Origin: Lytechinus pictus
Lineage: Eukaryota; Echinodermata; Echinoidea; Temnopleuroida; Toxopneustidae
Reading direction: 5' to 3'
Length of the DNA stretch: 64,000 bases
NCBI RefSeq assembly: GCF_037042905.1
Contig: NC_087249.1
Span: 50,808,901 to 50,872,900, forward strand
Part shown: positions 1 to 10,385 of the stretch, in pieces
How positions within the stretch are numbered: the first letter of the stretch is position 1
How the letters are laid out: every line of letters begins with the position of its first letter
Position numbers and translations under genes: made by a program
Notes under the pieces: model-generated
What the model was told of the DNA's origin: nothing
Database searches by the model: none
What the model saw: only the letters and a program-made list of their open reading frames with translations

Positions 1-128
1 CCGCCATGCTTCAGCTGTCATTGTTCGAAACCCACCTTCACCCGACAAAGGAAATTATAATTGGTGTAGTGTCAAAAATCTGTCTATCTGATGGTCAATC
101 GGATCGGGGTCGCCCTAGCTACTAACCC

Positions 129-200
129 GTCTCTGTGGTCTAGTGGTTAAGGCACCAGCGTTCAAAGCTGGGGGCCCGGGTTCGATTCCCGGCAGAGACA
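129..200 (+). tRNA. tRNA-like gene with UCA (UGA-reading) anticodon
   Basis: The sequence folds as a complete cloverleaf. The acceptor stem GTCTCTG/CAGAGAC has seven perfect pairs. The D-arm contains TCTAGTGGTTAAGGC, the anticodon stem is CCAGC/GCTGG, and the T-arm is CCGGG-TTCGATT-CCCGG, followed by discriminator A. The seven-base anticodon loop GTTCAAA places TCA at positions 34-36, with the usual U33 before it. Both internal pol III boxes look intact, and a T6 run at 201-206 could terminate transcription. At about 72 nt it is too short for a canonical selenocysteine tRNA, and its body resembles tRNA-Glu/Asp. It could be an opal-suppressor-like tRNA, a mutated tRNA-Glu, or a young SINE head. 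No SINE body is obvious downstream. Confidence 0.75.
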
Positions 201-369
201 TTTTTTCGGCATCACCAATTTTTCCAAAGGGTAGATAGCTCTGGGGAACCTTGATTTAAGCTACGCATACCATTGTTCTCTTCATCCATTTCTTTATATA
301 TATTGAAAATATCACAATGGCAGTTTTAGATTTGAATTCGATTTTTTCCTGCCTTTACTCTAATTCCAG

Positions 370-1707
370 GATGCCATTGCCAAACAAATGTCACCAATGG
401 AGCCCTCAAAACCAACACCACAGCAAACATTGCTGAACCCACCATCGGTCCAACCACTACTACTACCCCCACAACCAGAACCAGCAAGGGCACCACAGTC
501 AGAACAATTGCGGGTTTCAGCACCAGAGCCATTGCAGGTGGCCGCGACTCAATTAGAATTGCAGCCTACCCCTCCACCAAAGCCATTGCCAGTTCCTCCA
601 TCAAAATACCAACTAGCATCGCGACAAATAGCGAAACTACCAGTTCCACCAAAGCCAGTACCAGGACCTTCTTCAGAAGAACAAATTAAAGTACAACCCG
701 TGGCACTACAATCACCACAACAAGTTCCACAATCAGATCCACTGCCGGTGCCATCGTCAGAATCAATGCTTGCCTCTCCACTAGCGGCTGCACTACCAGC
801 ATCACCATCCGATCAATTGGCAGCACCACCAGCAGCGCTGCTACCAGTCCAACCACCAGAACCACTACTAGCACCTCCACCAGCAGAACTATCACTACTA
901 GCAGCAGCGGTGCTATCAGTCCAACCACCAGGACCAGTAATAGCACCACAAACAGTGGCACTTCAGTTACAACCTGAACCACTCCAAGCTACGCCTATGC
1001 CATTGCAAGAGTTCCCTTCAGAACCATCATTAGCAAGGCAACCAGGGGGACTCCCAGATCCACCACGTGAGTCAAGACCAGATCCAGCATCTAAAGAGCT
1101 TGCAGGACAACTACCCTCAAATCCAAAGTCTTTGCCATCATCTGGCGAGATGCTGCTGCAAGCAAATATACCTTCACCGCCACCATTAAACCCGAAACCA
1201 CTACCAGTATTGGATATCGCTTGGGACGATCGCAATCCCTTGAAGATCTGGGTAGAGAGAGCTCAAGATATATTGGACAAATCAGAGCCTATCCCATTCC
1301 CTCCACCCATAGGGCATCCACCTGTTCCCAACGCGATACAGCCAAGCTCAGTTTCATTACTTCGGCAAGAACTTCTTAACGGCTGTCTGGACTTAAATGG
1401 CAAAGACAGTCAACAGACTGAAACAGGGGAATATGAAAGCTCTGAGATCGGCTACTCTGGGAGTGCCGTTCACTGCGGACGCTCGTTTATTACCTACAAA
1501 CTCCATCAGAATCATTGCGCATCCCGGGAGAGCATGCGACAACAGAATTCTCGAAGTATGGGCCAACAGGTCATAAGAACTTCCGATTCAACCTGCAACA
1601 CTTCTACCAACCGGGAAACTTGCAACACTCGCCGCAACCCTGTCAGGAGGTCGAGTGATCAGAGCTACCTTCGCCGTGGTTACCGCGGTCACACCAATCG
1701 CAGATAG
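370..1707 (+). CDS. Last exon of a proline-rich protein (5' part outside window)
   Basis: I do not recognise this gene. A good acceptor (pyrimidine tract ending TTCCAG at 364-369) opens a frame reading DAIAKQMSPMEPSKP and continuing for about 445 codons to TAG at 1705-1707. Roughly the first 280 residues are low-complexity Pro/Leu/Gln/Ala/Ser, with degenerate repeats of the type PLPVPPS and APPPAE. The next stretch is more ordinary (around AWDDRNPLKIWVERAQDIL), and the C-terminus is basic, Ser/Asn/Arg rich, ending YRGHTNRR. No catalytic domain, signal peptide or membrane helix is visible. AATAAA signals follow at 2030 and 2105. An internal start at 388 is possible, but the acceptor and in-frame upstream codons favour an exon. 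The frame could also be a fortuitous reading of a repeat, since the opposite strand is open in places too. Confidence 0.5.
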   Translation, partial: DAIAKQMSPMEPSKPTPQQTLLNPPSVQPLLLPPQPEPARAPQSEQLRVSAPEPLQVAATQLELQPTPPPKPLPVPPSKYQLASRQIAKLPVPPKPVPGPSSEEQIKVQPVALQSPQQVPQSDPLPVPSSESMLASPLAAALPASPSDQLAAPPAALLPVQPPEPLLAPPPAELSLLAAAVLSVQPPGPVIAPQTVALQLQPEPLQATPMPLQEFPSEPSLARQPGGLPDPPRESRPDPASKELAGQLPSNPKSLPSSGEMLLQANIPSPPPLNPKPLPVLDIAWDDRNPLKIWVERAQDILDKSEPIPFPPPIGHPPVPNAIQPSSVSLLRQELLNGCLDLNGKDSQQTETGEYESSEIGYSGSAVHCGRSFITYKLHQNHCASRESMRQQNSRSMGQQVIRTSDSTCNTSTNRETCNTRRNPVRRSSDQSYLRRGYRGHTNRR

Positions 1708-2029
1708 ATCCCCAAACTCAGAACTGCTTCATCTATAATGTACAGGCTTTCAGACGACGGATTGAAATTCCAATGCTGTCAAAAAATACTCAAGATGAAG
1801 TCAATGACCATGCCCTACATGTAGTTGACTTGGCTTTGATCTGAAACGCATATAAGTTCTGCAGAAACCACGCGGCCATGAGCAATACCAATATAAATTT
1901 CCGGACAATAGTAACGTTCCAATTGGAGAAACTAACCAATAGAAACACTTGATGAAATGGCCTCTACTAACAAACAATTTCAGGAATGATAATAACAAAT
2001 ATTAAAATAAATCATCCCTCGTCTAACAA

Positions 2030-2110
2030 AATAAATAAAACTGGAAAAAATATATAGCAAAAACCGCGCAAAATGGAAATTAATACAAATGTAAATACTA
2101 TTTCAATAAA
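2030..2110 (+). promoter_or_regulatory. Candidate polyadenylation signals of the proline-rich gene
   Basis: AATAAA occurs at 2030-2035 and 2034-2039 and again at 2105-2110, some 320-400 bases after the TAG at 1707. They are placed sensibly for a 3' UTR, but AATAAA is common in this AT-rich DNA. Confidence 0.35.
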
Positions 2111-2293
2111 GAATCGAATTAAGATATATTACTTAGTTTGTTTGTTTAGTTTCTTTGTTTGTTGTTTTATCCACCATGTTTAAATGATATCTACATTGGC
2201 AAAAATGGGTGTTTAATTCACAAACAAGTAAACACAGTAGGAACAATGCATAAACAAAAGATGACGTAAAGCGAAGAAAGTCTTGAATAACAC

Positions 2294-2607
2294 ATTGGCC
2301 AGTATTCTGAAGTCGGGTTTAACTTAGACCATCTAACTCTGTGCTAAAATAATGGGAAGCCAAACGTTTCAAAATTTTGTTTACAGTGAATGCTTGTCAT
2401 GTTTACTGCGCTCTTTACTATTTTTTTAATGGTGAAGACAACTGTCATACTTATCCTTCCCAGGCAGTTATTGTTTTGGGAGTCAAATGAGCTGATACAT
2501 TATACCTCTACTATTAGATATTTATGTAACAACTGGCCTTCCATAGTTAAACCACAACTTAAAACCAGAGTTTAAATTAAACCCGCCTTCAGAATACGGG
2601 CCAGTAA
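2294..2607. mobile_element. MITE with imperfect terminal inverted repeats, about 0.31 kb
   Basis: The left end reads TGGCCAGTATTCTGAAGTCG followed by GGTTTAA. The reverse complement of the right end reads CTGGCCCGTATTCTGAAGGC followed by GGGTTTAA. The ends match over roughly 30 bases with a few differences. The interior is AT-rich and non-coding; small open frames inside have no protein-like features. This is a non-autonomous DNA-transposon style element of unknown superfamily. Confidence 0.6.
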
Positions 2608-5217
2608 GACAATTCGTTATCGTAGCAATCTTAGGAACAGAGAGAGAACAATAAAACCATGAAAAAAATATTGAAATATGAAAATAGACATATTCATGAT
2701 AGTTTCAGAGCTTCAGATAATAAACACTGTATTATAAAAATGAACAAAAATGATGAGTATTTTTTAAAGAAAAAACAGACATTATACTCATTGAATAATT
2801 TTATATTTCCCTGTTCCTCCGTTTTTTTATATTCATGTGACAATTAAAAATTCAGAACTTTCAAATGAATGTTATATATTCTACATGTTAGTTTTGACAT
2901 AAAAGTAATTATAACCTTCAACACGAAATGGCAGAATGAAAGACCAACTGTGAAAGAGCTAAATTGCACACTTTTCGTGTAATTCCTGAAAATAACAAAA
3001 TTTCAATAGTGACGTTGAAATGCCAAAGTTGAAATATTGTTCTCGTTTTACTTGCATATCTATTTTAGCGGGAAATATCGATCACTCTTAAAGGAAGTAT
3101 TCTTTTATCTTCAAGATGAACTTGAGATATTTTGGTTGACGTTCGCAACCAAATTCCCTTAAATAGCTTAGTTTCGTGGACCGTTATATTGTTTAGCTAG
3201 CGGTACATTCAAACCACCCCCTCCCACATAAAAGGCGCCGTATTTACCCCCGTGCCAACAAGCCGCATCTTAATATACATCGACATAAAAAACATGACGT
3301 CACACTCTTGACGATGAAGTTGAAAGTGTCAGAGGTCGAATGAGTGGCAGAGGTACGTTTGATGTGGTGACGATTCCGATTGGATTTTAGTGATATCGAA
3401 GTGGCCTTTAATACCGTTCGACCAAACAAGTTAGGGAATACCAAATGGTCATTAAGACCAATGAATTTTATGACTCTTTCTAAACAATTTGCAGCAACGG
3501 CGTAGTGTTTGCGTTGTTAGCGCTATCTCGCTGTTTTATTATAGCGGTACACATTAAGATGACTGTGAGGGATAGAGTTCAATAACGATAATGCTTGTCT
3601 GGTGATGATTTGAAGTTTCTGTTTGGAATTAATCGACTGTTACCAATCGATACCCTTTGTTTCGATTTCTGTGAATTAACGTGCCCGTTGAATATTCATT
3701 TGAAAAAAAAATGTCCTTGTATATTATTTCAATATTTCAATGTAATAACTTTGCATTGTCTTTGGTGTGTAGTTGTAATTCAAAAGGGGAAGTTTGAGAA
3801 GAAACACAATATAATTTATTTTTATGAAGTCAACAGGACGAACAGAAAGACAATTGATTTTAAACACTCCTCATTTTTGTGCTTCATTAATTCTGCACGT
3901 CACTACATATTCTTTGGCGATGTTTTGTATAGAACCTAAATCCATTCTGCTAGCTTACGGTTAGCACAGTTTCCTGCACGCAGTCGTCATTCAGGCTGAA
4001 TGTAAAACGATATCTCAATGATCAAATAAAAACCGCACTTAAATCAAATTGATTATGCTAACTTTGTATTTGGTAAAACAGAATATCCATGTTATTTTAA
4101 ATGTTTATCCAAAATGCATGCTTTGTGGGGAAATGTTCACAACACATTTAAAGCAGCATTTTATCCATGAATATTTGGTAAACCTTGGAATGCACATCAC
4201 AGGAAAATGCAATGTAGGCCTAATGTGTATAGGCAGTGAAGAGATTGAAGGGGGAAGCAATATAAGCCTATCGATCCGTTACTAATATGTTGATAAACAT
4301 TCCAAATATACCGTCAGAACAAATAATACCAGACAATGAATTACAATTATGAAGAACCTCGACATCGAAGCCATTCCCACCTACGTGTGTAGTAAATGAA
4401 ATTCCGCCTCTAATAGGTATATGGGCCCTGGAATTGCTTTACAACCGTTTATGGCCGCCATCTTTGGTCTGACTTCCCACCTTTCAAGGTATTTGTGCAC
4501 GGTAGCCCACTAAAAGCTTTTTACTGGAATACAATGATTGGCAACAACACGTGAATATAAACATTATCTTCTATCGAAGAAAATGATTGGAAGAAATGGT
4601 AGTAAGTTGACTATCTTAAGTTCCAGCTACCCCCCCCCCCCCCGCCCCAATTCTAATGAAATTTCTATGTCGAGCATACATTCTAAACCCATGTGCCTCT
4701 TTGAAGTACAATTTTTACATTCTTGAATACTAACCAATTTTAAAATTAGTGACATCAATATGAGCTAAAAATGCTAATTAACCAATATTTCAATTGTACA
4801 TAATGTACATCTAACTTGATTTCACAGTGTCAACATGGTCAAGCCAGCGGAACCGACATGCGCAGCAGACTGACCACAGGCTGTAGTAGGTCCATGTTTA
4901 ATCATGGACCTACTACAGCCTGGTCAAATAAGTTGGCGTACAGATGGGAAAAGCTTCGTGCTCCCCCCCCCCATGAACAAAATCAAGACCTTGAAAATAA
5001 AGAGAGAATATGAAAGAGAAAGGTGTGAAATATGATATTATTTTCTGAATATTATGTAAAAAGCTATCACAAAATTTGATTTTTGTAATTAACAACAAAA
5101 CAAAAAAACAAAAAAACAAAAAAAAATGTTGCTTGCTCGCTTCGCTCGCAATTTTGTTTTAAATAGATTTTGCGCGATACGCCATATCTGGCCAACTAAA
5201 AACGTTTTGCTCATTAC
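2608..5217. other. Intergenic stretch without supported genes
   Basis: AT-rich DNA with scattered stop codons in all frames. The longest open frame (3595-3939) has AT-driven composition, no motif and no splice context. A C-run lies at 4629-4643, and a strong small hairpin at 4877-4922 is listed separately. Confidence 0.5.
4871..4926. repeat. Perfect 20-bp-stem hairpin with six-base loop
   Basis: CAGGCTGTAGTAGGTCCATG (4877-4896) is followed by loop TTTAAT and its exact reverse complement (4903-4922). Outside a two-base bulge, TGAC and GTCA pair further. The core TAGTAGGTCCATG recurs at about 33153 and 59606, which points to a dispersed repeat rather than a unique regulatory stem-loop. Confidence 0.6.
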
Positions 5218-5245
5218 TATGGTGGCCCTGAAGGGACCAAATCGC

Positions 5246-5450
5246 GAATATTCACGACGAAATTGGCGACGAAATTCACGACGTCGCCAATTTCGTCGTA
5301 AATTCCGTCGTCAATTTGAATATCCACGACGAAATTGGCGACGAAATTCACGACATCGTGAATTTCGTCGCCAATTTCGTCGCGAATTATTCACGACGAA
5401 ATTCACGACGTCGTGAATTTCGTCGCCAATTTCGTCGTGAATTTGTTTTG
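5246..5450. repeat. Self-complementary minisatellite in the left arm
   Basis: Alternating copies of TTCACGACGAAATTGGCGAC and its reverse complement fill about 200 bases. They make overlapping palindromes around GACGTC and GACATCGTG. A much shorter version (about 8240-8282) occupies the matching place in the right arm. Arginine/asparagine-rich open frames here, on both strands, are by-products of the repeat. Confidence 0.75.
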
Positions 5451-6099
5451 CTTGCCTGGGCGGTATGCGGGTTGAAACCAATTCGTCTGCTGCTAATTCC
5501 TCCACTGCAGGGTTGATCTACATTCATTTAGTGTAATGCAATTCTGTCCATTAACTTTTCGCCTAACAACCATATGGTCCAATAACCATTTGGTCCAGTC
5601 ATCACTTCGTCTATAATCACTAGTTCGTCTATGACCATTTCGTCTCACAACTAGTTGGTCTAATATCAAATTTATTTTCCTTAATTTCGCCCAATTAACA
5701 CTTAGTTCAATTAGACCAAATGGCATATGGAATAAATGGCAATTTGACCAAATTGGTTATTAGACAAAATAGCAGTTAGACCATGTGGATAGTGGACGAA
5801 CTGATGGTAGACCAAATGAAAGCAGACGAGTTGGCATTAGACCAATTGAAAAAAAAACATTGAAACGACAGAACGATGTCCACTGCTATCCACACGCATA
5901 GGCGGATCCAGGGGGGAGGGGGGCCGAGGGGCCCGCCCCCCCCCTATTGGCGGAGCAAAAAAAGGAAAAAAGGAAAGAAAGAAAAAAAAGGAGGGAAAAG
6001 AGAGTAGAAAAAAAGAAGAGGAGAATCGAGACGAGTGAATAAAGTAAGATGAGGGGAAGACATGGAAATAAAAATAATATTTCATGTCACTATATAAAA

Positions 6100-7860
6100 T
6101 TTTCGCTCGCGCTTCGCGCTCACATTGCCTGTTAGGTGATTTTCATATCTTGTTCAATATGGAGTTTAAATATCAAGTTTGGAAGTCAATATACAAAACA
6201 TATTTCATCTCGAAAATCAAACTTTCATTATTTTGCGTGATTTACAAATTGATTTCTAAAAAGTGCTCTGTAAATATGACAGTTTTATGGTCTGAATATT
6301 AACATTTTCCGCTCGCGCTGCGCGCCCGCAAATTTTGATTTATCAGGTACCTATTATTTTCGTGTATTCCATAAAGTTTTCAAAATATCCCTTTTCAGGT
6401 CTGATAGTCAAAACGTATCAGCTAGCGCTAAACGCTCGCATTTTGATCGTATGTCTCAATATTGATTATACAATCCCCTTTTCATGACAATACAAAGATT
6501 TAGGCTCGCAATTTGCGCTCGTGTTAATATTGTTAAAATATATTAACTGATGCATCCTATTTATAATTAAAAAAGTGCTTGAAATGTCCAGTTTTCAGGC
6601 CATAATATCATCAGACTTCATGCCCTCCTTAGGCATTAATGAATAAGATATTAATTTGATAATTGAATTGTCCCTTCTGTTTCATCTCGCGCTTAGCAAG
6701 AGGAATAGGAAGACATTCATCATTTTCATATGATGACATGTCTTACATGTCCTAAGGATGTACCGGTCCTATGTCAAAACTCAAAGTAATTATAATGAAA
6801 AAAATCAGCTCTGTGCAATCCATATCCACTTTACAATTTTTTTACAAAGTGCTTGAAATATAGAGCTGAAATTGACTCTTTTTTTCAGATCGGAATATTA
6901 AATAGTTTAAGCTCGCGCTTCGCGCTCGCTTTGATTTTCATGATAAAAGATGTATTTAGAATGCCTAGATTCTAGGTCTAAATAGGCACGCGCGCGCATG
7001 TTTATTCAGATATTCAACTTGTTCTCTATTTAAATCATTATCCAGTTTCAGATCACAATATAAACAATTTTCTGCTCGCACTTTGTGCTTGCATCATTAA
7101 TGTAGGAATTACTCATTCTTTCCCAAATTTACAAAACATGAATAGAGTGTCCCGTATTAAGGTCTAAATCTCGATTTTTTTCCGCTCGCGCTTCGCACTC
7201 GCATCAATTGTTTAGTATAGCTATCCTGTTCACGATTACAAAAATTGATTAAAATTTTCCTTTCTTTATGTAGAAATGTCAAAATTTTTCGGCTCGTGCT
7301 TCGTGCTTCGCGCTCGCATCAATTGTTTATTATATACCTATTCTGTTTAAGTTACAAAAAGTCCTTAGAATTTCCATTTTTAAGTAAAAATGTCAAAAAA
7401 ATTCAGCTCGCGCATCGGGCTCGCATTATTTGATTTTTAAAATATATAACGTCTTCATGACTAACTGCATGCAGTCTTTAACAGGTACCTATTCCACCAG
7501 TTCATTTCTGCTCGCGCTTCGCGTTCGTAGTAATTATTTATTTGCATACACATCTTTTTAAGGAAAACAAACATTGCCCAGAATGTTCAAATTATAGGAA
7601 AAAATACATAAGATTTCCAAAAAAAATTAGCTCGCGCTTCGCGCTTACATTATATAAATAAAGATTATGATATTATATATCTATGTTGATTTATAAGAAT
7701 AAAGCTCAGAAGACCACCCCTTCACAGAAACCAAAAATCATCTTCGAGCGGCCGATCGGGGAAAATATAGCTGAAAAATAATTCCGCCCCCCCCCCTATT
7801 GGCGAAGGCTGGATCCGCCCCTGGAACACCTAACAGGCAATGCGAGCGCGAAGCGCGAGC
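6100..7860. repeat. Degenerate array built around GCTCGCGCTTCGCGCTCGCA
   Basis: The near-palindromic motif GCTCGCGCTTCGCGCTCGCA or a decayed form recurs at about 6105, 6309, 6420, 6503, 6685, 6910, 7073, 7182, 7291, 7404, 7509 and 7630, and inverted at about 7838. In the right half the spacing is 105-121 bases. The motif is separated by AT-rich DNA, often with text like AAAAATGTCAAAAATTTT beside it. This indicates old tandem units of about 110 bp whose GC-rich core is conserved better than the rest. Confidence 0.7.
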
Positions 7861-8767
7861 GAAAATTTTATATAGTGACATGAAAGATTCTTTTTATTTC
7901 CATGTCTTCCCCTCATCTTATTTTTTTAACTTGTCTTCTTCCTCTTCTTTTTTTTTCTTCTCTCTTTTCCCTTCCTTTTTTGTTAAAAATTGGGCGAAAT
8001 TAAGGAAAATAAAATTGATATTAGACCAACTAGTTATGAGACGAAATGGTCATAGACGAACTGGTGATTAGACGAAGTGATGACTGGACCAAATGTTTAT
8101 TGGACCATATGGTTGTTAGGCGAAAAGTTAATGGACAGAATTGCATTAGACTAAATGAATGTAGATCGACCCTGCAGTGGGGGAATTAGCAGCAGACGAA
8201 TTGGTTTCAACACGCATACCACCCAGGCAAGCAAAACAAATTCACGACGAAATTCACGACGTCGTGAATTTCGTCGTGAATAATCGCGATTTGGTCTATA
8301 TTTGCGATGTCCCTTCAGGGCCACCATACATTACACCACTGATAAGAACTGACCAGGGGCCTGTTGCATAAAAAAATACCATAGACAAAAATCCAGCGAT
8401 TTGCTTTTAAGTCACAGGGTAAAGATATTTTTGAACTATAACACAAAATGTTGCATTCTAAACAGTAAATTTCAATTTCTAAAGTTTATTGCTTAAATTT
8501 TGAACAATGTTGTTTACACTTAGAATATTAGTTTGACTCTCCTTAAACTATCAACGGAAATCCGTATGTAGAGAAAGGTTATTGTGTCAGAGTTAAATAT
8601 ATTATTTTGATTTGTTTTTGCTGTGTTTTGCGTTACTTGCAACACATAAACGATGGTGTTTAAAATCTTATACAAATGAATGCTCTTTACATATATGTGA
8701 ACCTTGCAGTAGTTATTAAACAGTGTAAACAACTATGCTTCTTTATTGAAAATTGAGTATTACAATT

Positions 8768-8875
8768 AAACTTTGTTGTTTAAGATTTCATATACTTGTT
8801 TAAACTGTTTAAACAACCACTGTAGGGTTCATATTGTAAACAGCGTTGTATGAACAAAAATGAAGAGCGTTTTTA
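8768..8875. repeat. Dispersed TTTAAAC-rich repeat, copy 1
   Basis: The block contains ACTTTGTTGTTTAAGATTT, then GTTTAAACTGTTTAAACAAC and an AACAGCGTTGT tract. The same order of motifs appears at 22923-23036, so this is an interspersed repeat of roughly 110 bp. Its palindromic GTTTAAAC core is its clearest feature. Confidence 0.55.
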
Positions 8876-10279
8876 CTGTGAATAACATATTATAATTATG
8901 TCGATTTTGAGTTGCTTTCGTTTTTTGTCACTGTAGCCTGGTTATTGGTAGCTACGATATACACAGTAGGTAAACAAAAAACGTTTATGATTAAACATAA
9001 AATATGTTTCTAGGTCTTTTTATTTCATTTGTTATAGAATTATTGATTGTTTGCCGTTAAAATAAAAAAAAATCATTTACTATTTGATTTACATACGGAT
9101 GTCCATAACATCATTTGAATTAATATTTAATTTATTGTAGTGTATTATAGGCATACATGTAATAACCCCGTGCAGCTCATGACGTACAAACAAATCCTCT
9201 TTAGCGGCTTTAGCAGTCAAGTTATACGAGCAAGTATTGTATTCTGTCAAATTATGCAGTATAAATAATTTTTTTTTCACATGAAGTATCGCTTACCGTG
9301 AGTATTCAAATTTTTATTGAGTGACCTAAATTTGCGCTCCCTCCGGGGAGGGCGCTGGGGTAAGAGGTGAATAATTAGGCAAAATATTAACATGATAACG
9401 GGGTAGAGTCTTAGGAGTGTTGCAAGAAAATATTTGCAATCAATGACAATTTCTAGATGCAAATTCACGAGTGATTGATCAGTTCTAACTAAATAGTCAG
9501 GTGATTTTTTTTTTTAATTAATAAAAGCTTTCAAAAGGTATTCCGCTCTGGTACTCTTTTTCTCAATGTTACGTGCATTACCGCTTGGAGGCAGAAATAC
9601 ACGCATCGAGATAATTATGAAGGTTGGATCTTGACAATTTCTGAATTCCTATATTTGGCCATGACATGAACAGCAGCATGTCATCACCTCAAATGAATCA
9701 CTTAAAGAATTGATGAATATTTATATTTATAAAACAGATGTACGTTAATTGTTTTTGGAAGCTAATAAATTAATAGTCACGCCTAACATTAATAAAGAAT
9801 CTGAGATGCTTCATCGTCAGGACTGAAACATTTTAATAATAGATTTTGACAACAAAATAGGCTAAGAGTGATAAATTGGTTATCATTTCTTTCGTCACAG
9901 TCCGGATTTTACAACATTAATAAACTTTTAAAACGTATAGGGACAATGATAACACTTTGATGTGAAGGACTGGTGGCCAAGGTTTCTTTAAGCTGAACAC
10001 AGTAGTGCATGCTGATTTCTTAATACACGGGAGTTAAAGGGTATATGGTCCACGATTGGTTTTATACAACTCTTTATGACAGTAATCACAATACCATATT
10101 CTCGCCTCTACCAACACATAATGCAGCAAACGTTTCTTTTAGATTTCAAACGACTGATAGTGCATGACTGTTATGAAAATAAATAAAGCAGAGATGTCGA
10201 TAATATATGTAGTTGAATCCATCAAAATGTCGATTTTTTCTTATTGTGAATGCAGCGTCAACAACGAAAAATGGCACAT

Positions 10280-10385
10280 AACTCCTTCTTCGTCTTATTC
10301 TTCTTGTTCTTCTTGTTCTTGTTCTTCTTCTTCCGCTGCATCTTCTCCTTCTTCTTCTTCTTTTTTTTTTTTTTTTTATTTATTT
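10280..10385. repeat. TTC/TCT pyrimidine microsatellite
   Basis: Runs of TTCTTC and CTTGTT pass into a T16 tract. Serine- or phenylalanine-rich open frames across it are repeat products. Confidence 0.7.

Larger units (their letters stand above)
5218..8328. mobile_element. Complete 3.1-kb non-autonomous element with very long inverted arms
   Basis: The left end TATGGTGGCCCTGAAGGGAC (5218-5237) is exactly the reverse complement of the right end (8309-8328). Each end is flanked by the hexamer CATTAC (5212-5217 and 8329-8334), a likely target-site duplication. The inverted arms continue inward and pair about 5430-5705 with 7980-8250. A second paired segment is about 6040-6140 with 7826-7940. The left arm carries a longer minisatellite and an extra segment at 5705-6000. 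The centre (6.1-7.8 kb) is a degenerate tandem array. No transposase frame is visible, so an autonomous partner would have to supply transposase. The superfamily is unknown; six-base duplications occur in several groups. Confidence 0.8.

Noticed and set aside
4871..4926. Hairpin as a microRNA precursor
   Set aside because: The stem is perfect, the loop only six bases and the core repeats elsewhere; a foldback repeat is more likely.
5126..5516. Arginine/asparagine-rich small proteins on both strands
   Set aside because: They come from the ACGACGAAATT minisatellite, which is its own reverse complement in part.
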